From assembly GCA_003517945.1 (NCBI GenBank), contig DOZP01000028.1, positions 10,924 through 21,628 on the forward strand: a DNA stretch of 10,705 bases, written 5' to 3'. Under the pieces are notes generated by a model that made no database searches, was not told the origin of the DNA, and was given only the letters and a program-made list of their open reading frames with translations. A program made the position numbers and the translations under genes. Position 1 is the stretch's first letter; every line of letters starts with the position of its first letter. The stretch is from Porphyromonadaceae bacterium (GTDB lineage Bacteria > Bacteroidota > Bacteroidia > Bacteroidales > Tannerellaceae). This document shows, in pieces, positions 6,535 to 10,705 of this stretch.

Positions 6535-7437
6535 ATGAAAGGGTATACATTATTTTTAGCGAGTGCAGTTTTTGCCCTATTGCTTTCGGCATGCGGAAAT
6601 AAGAACGGGCAATACGATGCTTCGGGGATATTTGAAGCGACAGAGGTGATCGTTTCGTCGCAAGGCACGGGAGCGTTAATCAGGTTTGAGGTGACGGAAG
6701 GGGCGGAATTGGCCGTCGGGAAAGAAGTCGGTTGTGTCGATACGCTTCAATTGCATTTGAAGAAGATGCAGTTATTGGCGAATATGGAGGCGGTAGAGAG
6801 CAGGCAATACAATGTATCTAAGCAAGTCGCTTCGATAGAGCAGCAAATTGCGACACAAAGGAAGGAGCGGAAACGATACGAGAATCTGGTAAGTTCGAAC
6901 GCTGCCAATCAAAAGCAGTTGGACGATATCGATGCTCAGATTGCGTTGCTCGAAAAACAACTGATCGCCCGGAAAGAGAGTTTGGAAAATAACAACAGAA
7001 GCGTTTCGGGCGAGCATTCGGGTTTGCTGATACAAGTGGCGCAGGTTGAAGATCAGATAAGGAAAAGCATTGTTTCCAGTCCGATAAACGGCATTGTATT
7101 ATCCAAATATGCGGAACGGGGCGAATTCGTTACGCAGGGACGGAGCTTATTCAAAATTGCCGATATAAAGAATATGTTTTTGCGGGTTTATATCACTGCC
7201 GATCAACTTACATCGCTAAAGATAGGGCAACAGGTCGGCGTATACGCCGATCAGGGGAAATCGGACAGAAGGGAATACGCCGGAATAATCTGTTGGATTT
7301 CGGACAAGGCGGAGTTTACTCCTAAAACGATTCAGACAAGGGATGAACGCTCCAATCTGGTGTATGCCGTGAAGGTGGCGGTCGAGAACGACGGCTACAT
7401 AAAGAAAGGGATGTACGGGGAAATTAAAATTAACTGA
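6535..7437 (+). CDS. HlyD/YbhG-type periplasmic adaptor (membrane fusion) lipoprotein
   Basis: Connects the inner-membrane ABC transporter to the TolC-type channel. The 300 residues include a lipoprotein signal (LLLSAC, Cys20), which would anchor it in the inner membrane facing the periplasm. Next come the first half of the lipoyl/barrel-sandwich domain (ATEVIVSSQGTGALIRFEV, 35-53), a long helical hairpin of about residues 72-175 rich in Gln, Lys and Glu (IEQQIATQRKERKRYENL) which should dock on the channel, the second lipoyl half (VSSPINGIVLSKYAERGEFV, 180-199), a beta barrel, and a C-terminal region with AEFTPKTIQTRDERSNLVYA (259-278), a motif shared with E. coli YbhG. Its place between the channel and the ABC genes fits. 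The family call is secure; the substrate is unknown. Confidence 0.93.
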   Translation: MKGYTLFLASAVFALLLSACGNKNGQYDASGIFEATEVIVSSQGTGALIRFEVTEGAELAVGKEVGCVDTLQLHLKKMQLLANMEAVESRQYNVSKQVASIEQQIATQRKERKRYENLVSSNAANQKQLDDIDAQIALLEKQLIARKESLENNNRSVSGEHSGLLIQVAQVEDQIRKSIVSSPINGIVLSKYAERGEFVTQGRSLFKIADIKNMFLRVYITADQLTSLKIGQQVGVYADQGKSDRREYAGIICWISDKAEFTPKTIQTRDERSNLVYAVKVAVENDGYIKKGMYGEIKIN

Positions 7438-7446
7438 ACGTGGAAG

Positions 7447-8376
7447 ATGAGTATCGTTTCCGTACATAACATCAGCAAGTCCTACGGCAAAGTGCGCGCC
7501 TTGAAAGCATTGAGTTTTGAGGTAAACAAAGGAGAAATCTACGGGATTATCGGACCCGACGGGGCCGGTAAAACGACTCTTTTTCGTATCCTCGCCACGC
7601 TGATGCCGGCCGATAAGGGAACAGCGTCTTTAGACGGTTTGGATGTGGTAAAAGATTATAAGCAAATCCGGAATAGAATAGGCTATATGCCGGGTAAGTT
7701 TTCGCTCTATCAGGATCTGACGGTAGAGGAAAACCTTGCGTTCTTCGCAACGATTTTCAATACGACTATTCAGGAGAATTATCATCTGATAGAAGACATC
7801 TATAAGCAAATCGAGCCGTTCAAAAACCGCAGGGCGGGCAAATTGTCGGGAGGGATGAAGCAGAAACTGGCGTTGAGCTGCGCCCTGATCCACAGGCCCA
7901 CCCTGTTATTCCTCGATGAACCGACAACCGGTGTCGATCCGGTGTCGCGCAAGGAGTTCTGGGATATGCTGATCAAGCTGAAGCAGCAAGGCATTACCAT
8001 TCTCGTTTCAACGCCGTACATGGACGAGGCGACTCTCTGCGACAGGATAGCCTTGATAATGGATGGAAAATTTATGCAGGTAGATACTCCGCAGCATATT
8101 ATTACCGGTTATCCCGAAACGCTGTGGTCGGTTCAGACCTCGCGGATGCATCAATTACTAAAAGACTTGCAGGAATTTCCGTCCGTCACATCGGCTTTTT
8201 CTTTCGGAGAAACCATCCATATAACGGTAAAGGAGCCTGTCGGCCGGGAAGGTATAAAGACTTATCTACTGGTGAAAGGACATTCGGAGATTGAAATCAA
8301 GACGATTCAACCGACGGTCGAAGATTGTTTTATGTTGCTGTCAAACAATGGAAATGAGGAAACAGGAGATGAATAA
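7447..8376 (+). CDS. ABC exporter ATPase, equivalent to the N-terminal half of YbhF
   Basis: Cytoplasmic nucleotide-binding subunit of 309 residues, about 60 longer than its partner. Walker A is GPDGAGKT (36-43), the same GPDG form seen in the first half of E. coli YbhF. The signature LSGGMKQ (133-139) and Walker B LLFLDE (153-158), with catalytic Glu158, are intact. Two catalytic positions have been lost: the Q-loop residue is Gly83 (GYMPGKFSLY), and the switch histidine is Pro190 (VSTPYMDEA). The C-terminal extension after about residue 220 holds a small mixed alpha/beta region (PSVTSAFSFGETIHITVKEP). Its own ATP site is therefore probably poor at hydrolysis, while its signature motif completes the partner's site. 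It starts 9 nt after the adaptor stop, with GGAAG right before the ATG, and its end overlaps the next gene by 8 bp. Confidence 0.94.
   Translation: MSIVSVHNISKSYGKVRALKALSFEVNKGEIYGIIGPDGAGKTTLFRILATLMPADKGTASLDGLDVVKDYKQIRNRIGYMPGKFSLYQDLTVEENLAFFATIFNTTIQENYHLIEDIYKQIEPFKNRRAGKLSGGMKQKLALSCALIHRPTLLFLDEPTTGVDPVSRKEFWDMLIKLKQQGITILVSTPYMDEATLCDRIALIMDGKFMQVDTPQHIITGYPETLWSVQTSRMHQLLKDLQEFPSVTSAFSFGETIHITVKEPVGREGIKTYLLVKGHSEIEIKTIQPTVEDCFMLLSNNGNEETGDE
8356..8368 (+). promoter_or_regulatory. Ribosome-binding region that sets the start of the second ATPase
   Basis: GAGGA (8356-8360) lies 8 nt before the ATG at 8369, inside the end of the upstream ATPase gene; AGGAG (8364-8368) abuts the same ATG. 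This purine-rich stretch favours the 8369 start over the in-frame ATGs at 8291, 8348 and 8354. Such clear SD-like sites are uncommon elsewhere in this window. Confidence 0.5.
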
Positions 8377-9118
8377 TAAAGTGATCTATACGGAGAATCT
8401 AACCAAGAGGTTCGGCAAATTCGTAGCTGTCGACCGTATTTCTTTTGAGGTGAATAAAGGAGAGATATTCGGTTTTCTCGGAGCCAACGGAGCCGGAAAG
8501 ACAACGGCGATGCGAATGCTCTGCGGACTGAGCCGTCCGACATCGGGAAAAGGAGTAGTAGCGGGGTATGATATCTTCAAACAATCGGAATATGTAAAGA
8601 AAAACATCGGCTATATGAGCCAGAAGTTCTCTTTATATGAAGATCTGAAAGTATGGGAAAACCTTCGTCTCTTCGGAGGGATATACGGCATGAAAGAAAA
8701 AGAGATCTCGGCTAAAACGGACTTGATACTGCATGAACTCGGACTTGAGAAAGAGCGAAATGCGCTTATAAAGACGCTCCCGTTGGGATGGAAACAAAAA
8801 CTTTCGTTCTCCGTTTCTATTTTCCACGAGCCTGAGATCGTTTTTCTGGACGAACCCACAGGAGGTGTCGATCCGGTTACGCGCCGGCAGTTTTGGGCAC
8901 TTATCTATGCGGCGGCAGACCGGGGTATCACCATTTTCGTGACTACGCACTATATGGATGAAGCCGAATATTGCGACAGGCTTTCGATCATGGTCGACGG
9001 TAAAATAGAAGCGCTCGACACTCCCGGAAATCTGAAAAGCAAGTACGAAGCGCGGGACATGTATGATGTATTCTATCAAATAGCGCGGAAAGCGAAAAGA
9101 AACGACGACCAGCCATGA
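8369..9118 (+). CDS. ABC exporter ATPase, equivalent to the C-terminal half of YbhF
   Basis: Second nucleotide-binding subunit, 249 residues from the ATG at 8369. That start follows an SD-like stretch, overlaps the previous gene by 8 bp and gives the standard ABC beginning NKVIYTENLTKRFGKFVAVD. Walker A is GANGAGKT (38-45), the Q-loop glutamine is Gln85 (GYMSQKFSLYEDL), Walker B is IVFLDE (157-162) with Glu162, and the switch histidine is His194 (VTTHYMDEAEYCDR). The signature is degenerate, LPLGWKQ (137-143) in place of LSGGxxQ. E. coli YbhF shows the same LPLG form in its second half. With the first ATPase it should form a heterodimer in which this protein's Walker and Q/H residues face the intact LSGG of its partner. 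The stop overlaps the permease start (ATGA). Confidence 0.94.
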   Translation: MNNKVIYTENLTKRFGKFVAVDRISFEVNKGEIFGFLGANGAGKTTAMRMLCGLSRPTSGKGVVAGYDIFKQSEYVKKNIGYMSQKFSLYEDLKVWENLRLFGGIYGMKEKEISAKTDLILHELGLEKERNALIKTLPLGWKQKLSFSVSIFHEPEIVFLDEPTGGVDPVTRRQFWALIYAAADRGITIFVTTHYMDEAEYCDRLSIMVDGKIEALDTPGNLKSKYEARDMYDVFYQIARKAKRNDDQP

Positions 9119-10224
9119 AACAGTTTATATCATTCGTAAAGAAAGAGTTTTATCATATATTCCGTGATAAAAGGACAATCCTTATTTTGCTTGTAATGCC
9201 TGTTGTGCAAATAATCCTTTTCGGATTTGCCATCACAACGGAAGTCAGGAATGTACAGGTTGCGGTGTTCGATCCCTCAAAAGACGTATCGACACAACGT
9301 ATCAAAGAACAGATTGATGCAAGCGCGTATTTCACCGTTGCGCAGGAACTGACGCGTCCTGAAGATATTCATAATGTTTTCAAATACGGAAAAATTGGTC
9401 TGGTTGTTGTCTTCAGCGAAAATTTTTCCGGCAACCTGCTCCGCACGGGCGAGGCTGCCGTTCAATTGATTGCCGACGGAACAGAGCCGAATCAGGCGTC
9501 GACCCTTACCGGATACGCTTCGGGCATCTTAAGGGCGTATCAACAGGAATTGGCGGAACAGTATCGTATACCGGTCCGGATAAGGCCCGAAATAAAGATG
9601 CTGTATAACCCGCAAATGAAAGGAGCCTACAATTTCGTTCCCGGCGTGATGGGGCTTATATTGATTCTGATCTGTGCCATGATGTCTTCGATCGCGATTG
9701 TAAGAGAAAAGGAAACCGGCACCATAGAAGTGCTGCTGGCCTCCCCACTGAAGCCGGTCACCATCATTTCGGCCAAACTGGTTCCTTACTTTGCGCTTTC
9801 GATTATCAATCTTACGATGATCCTCCTTTTGTCCGTATTCGTACTGAATGTGCCGGTTGCAGGCAGTTTGTTTTGGTTGACGGTGGTGTCGCTGTTGTAT
9901 ATATTCCTCGCCCTGTCGCTGGGTCTGCTCATCTCTACCGTCGTCAACACCCAGATGGCGGCAATGCTTGTTTCGGGAATGGGGTTGATGATGCCCATCA
10001 TGTTGCTTTCCGGCATGATGTTCCCCATTGAAAGCATGCCCGGAATATTGCAATGGATTTCCGCTATCGTTCCGGCCAGGTGGTATATTGCGGCCGTAAA
10101 GAAGATCATGATTCAGGGAGTTGAAATACAGTATGTCGCCAAAGAACTGATCATACTCGGCATGATGGCGCTGGCTATAATAGCCATCAGTTTGAAGAAG
10201 TTTAAAACCCGGTTAAGTGAATAA
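9115..10224 (+). CDS. ABC-2 type permease, YbhS-like
   Basis: Inner-membrane transmembrane subunit, 369 residues. The layout is a cytoplasmic start (FVKKEFYHIFRDKR), a first membrane helix at about 21-41, a large extracytoplasmic domain at about 42-173 (including LIADGTEPNQAS, 118-129), then five more helices at roughly 176-197, 222-244, 252-274, 282-304 and 342-360. After helix 2 comes REKETGTIEVLLASPLKP (197-214), the cytoplasmic coupling segment of ABC-2 permeases that contacts the ATPase. LLSGMMFPIESMP (297-309) and PARWY (320-324) are also typical. The domain order matches E. coli YbhS and YbhR. Translation is probably coupled to the second ATPase through the ATGA overlap; there is no clear SD of its own. 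Unlike polysaccharide-type ABC-2 permeases it has the large periplasmic domain that suits contact with an adaptor. Confidence 0.94.
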   Translation: MKQFISFVKKEFYHIFRDKRTILILLVMPVVQIILFGFAITTEVRNVQVAVFDPSKDVSTQRIKEQIDASAYFTVAQELTRPEDIHNVFKYGKIGLVVVFSENFSGNLLRTGEAAVQLIADGTEPNQASTLTGYASGILRAYQQELAEQYRIPVRIRPEIKMLYNPQMKGAYNFVPGVMGLILILICAMMSSIAIVREKETGTIEVLLASPLKPVTIISAKLVPYFALSIINLTMILLLSVFVLNVPVAGSLFWLTVVSLLYIFLALSLGLLISTVVNTQMAAMLVSGMGLMMPIMLLSGMMFPIESMPGILQWISAIVPARWYIAAVKKIMIQGVEIQYVAKELIILGMMALAIIAISLKKFKTRLSE

Positions 10225-10227
10225 GCC

Positions 10228-10705
10228 ATGATGAAATTCTTACTGGAAAAAGAGTTTAAACAGATAGTGCGGAATTCGTTTCTTCCGAAATTGATCTTTG
10301 CAATGCCCGTTATGATGATGCTGGTTTTCCCCTGGGCTGCTAATCAGGAAGTGAAAAACGTAAAACTAAGCATTACAGACCACGATCACAGCACATTTTC
10401 CGAAAGGTTGATTCAGAAGGTCATATCCTCGGGTTACTTCATACCGACCGATATCTCGCCCATAAACGACCTGGCAATGAAAAGCATTGAGTCGGGAGAG
10501 GCGGACATCATACTCGAAATCGGGAATGAGTTTGAAAAGAACCTGATGCGGGAAGGCGTTGCCGACGTCATGATTTCCGCCAATTCCGTAAACGGAACCA
10601 AAGGCGGACTGGGTTCTTCTTATCTCTCCGCCATCATCAACGATTTTGCCGGAGAGTTGAGAGAAGAATATGCTTCCTATACAATCCGCACGAACCGGAG
10701 CGAAG
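10228..10705 (+). CDS. Second ABC-2 type permease, YbhR-like, N-terminal part (cut by window edge)
   Basis: The first 159 codons of a permease homologous to the preceding gene; it runs off the right edge. It begins 3 nt after the upstream stop at an ATGATG pair (10228 or 10231). The start FLLEKEFKQIVRNSFLPK parallels FVKKEFYHIFRDKR of the first permease. Next come a membrane helix at about 21-38 (LIFAMPVMMMLVFPWA) and the start of the extracytoplasmic domain (VKNVKLSITDHDHSTF, then ADIILEIGNEFEKNL and ISANSVNGTKGGLGSS). The last segment occupies the place of IADGTEPNQAS in the first permease. The two permeases should form the heterodimeric channel under the two ATPases. The remaining membrane helices lie outside the window, so whether the gene is intact cannot be judged. 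Confidence 0.92.
   Translation, partial: MMKFLLEKEFKQIVRNSFLPKLIFAMPVMMMLVFPWAANQEVKNVKLSITDHDHSTFSERLIQKVISSGYFIPTDISPINDLAMKSIESGEADIILEIGNEFEKNLMREGVADVMISANSVNGTKGGLGSSYLSAIINDFAGELREEYASYTIRTNRSE

Noticed and set aside
8633-9079. Minus-strand open frame of 148 codons
   Set aside because: It lies opposite the second ATPase, whose motifs are intact across the same stretch.
9529-10053. Minus-strand open frame of 174 codons
   Set aside because: It is antisense to the first permease; its composition (many His, Gln, Arg) is what the reverse of a hydrophobic membrane-protein gene gives, and it has no recognisable domain.
1-10705. Mobile element, CRISPR array or defence island
   Set aside because: No transposase, integrase, long terminal repeats, spaced repeat array or nuclease gene was seen; every long stretch is explained by housekeeping or exporter genes.

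Overview
The window reads as a Bacteroidetes (Bacteroidales-type) chromosome segment. The reasons are short genes with weak Shine-Dalgarno sites, many lipoprotein signals, two promoters close to the Bacteroides TTTG / TAnnTTTG consensus (one perfect), and proteins that look like Bacteroidales versions of UvrD/PcrA, the 610-residue U32 protein and MetA. No mobile element, tRNA, rRNA or CRISPR array was seen. The genus cannot be fixed from this sequence alone.

Left block (about 1-5030, all on the minus strand). Reading in the direction of transcription it holds: a TlpA/ResA-like thioredoxin-fold lipoprotein, a small VOC (glyoxalase-fold) protein, MetA (homoserine O-acyltransferase), a U32-family RNA-hydroxylase-type protein overlapping metA by ATGA, a small lipocalin-like lipoprotein, and the N-terminal 196 codons of a UvrD/PcrA/Rep helicase cut by the window edge. 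Spacing suggests three transcription units: tlpA-like/VOC, metA/U32, and lipoprotein/uvrD. The helicase appears to start at TTG, 8 nt after the lipoprotein stop. MetA carries Glu at residue 111, which in this family marks acetyl-CoA rather than succinyl-CoA use.

Middle (5030-5236). A divergent intergenic region holds a perfect Bacteroidetes promoter facing left and, facing right, a perfect 6-bp inverted repeat just before the exporter operon that could be an operator.

Right block (5237-10705, plus strand). This is one tightly packed operon: TolC-family outer-membrane factor, HlyD/YbhG-type lipoprotein adaptor, two ABC ATPases, an ABC-2 permease, and the start of a second ABC-2 permease cut by the window edge. 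Together they make a complete tripartite exporter spanning both membranes, built like E. coli YbhG-YbhF-YbhS-YbhR plus TolC but with the two halves of YbhF as separate genes. The two ATPases are degenerate in complementary ways, so the heterodimer should have one fully canonical ATP site and one degenerate site. The substrate cannot be read from the sequence; in related systems it is a drug or other amphiphile.

No clearly new system was found. The points most worth checking are the split, asymmetric ATPase pair, the MetA Glu111 assignment, the TTG start of the helicase, and the short repeats in the two promoter regions.
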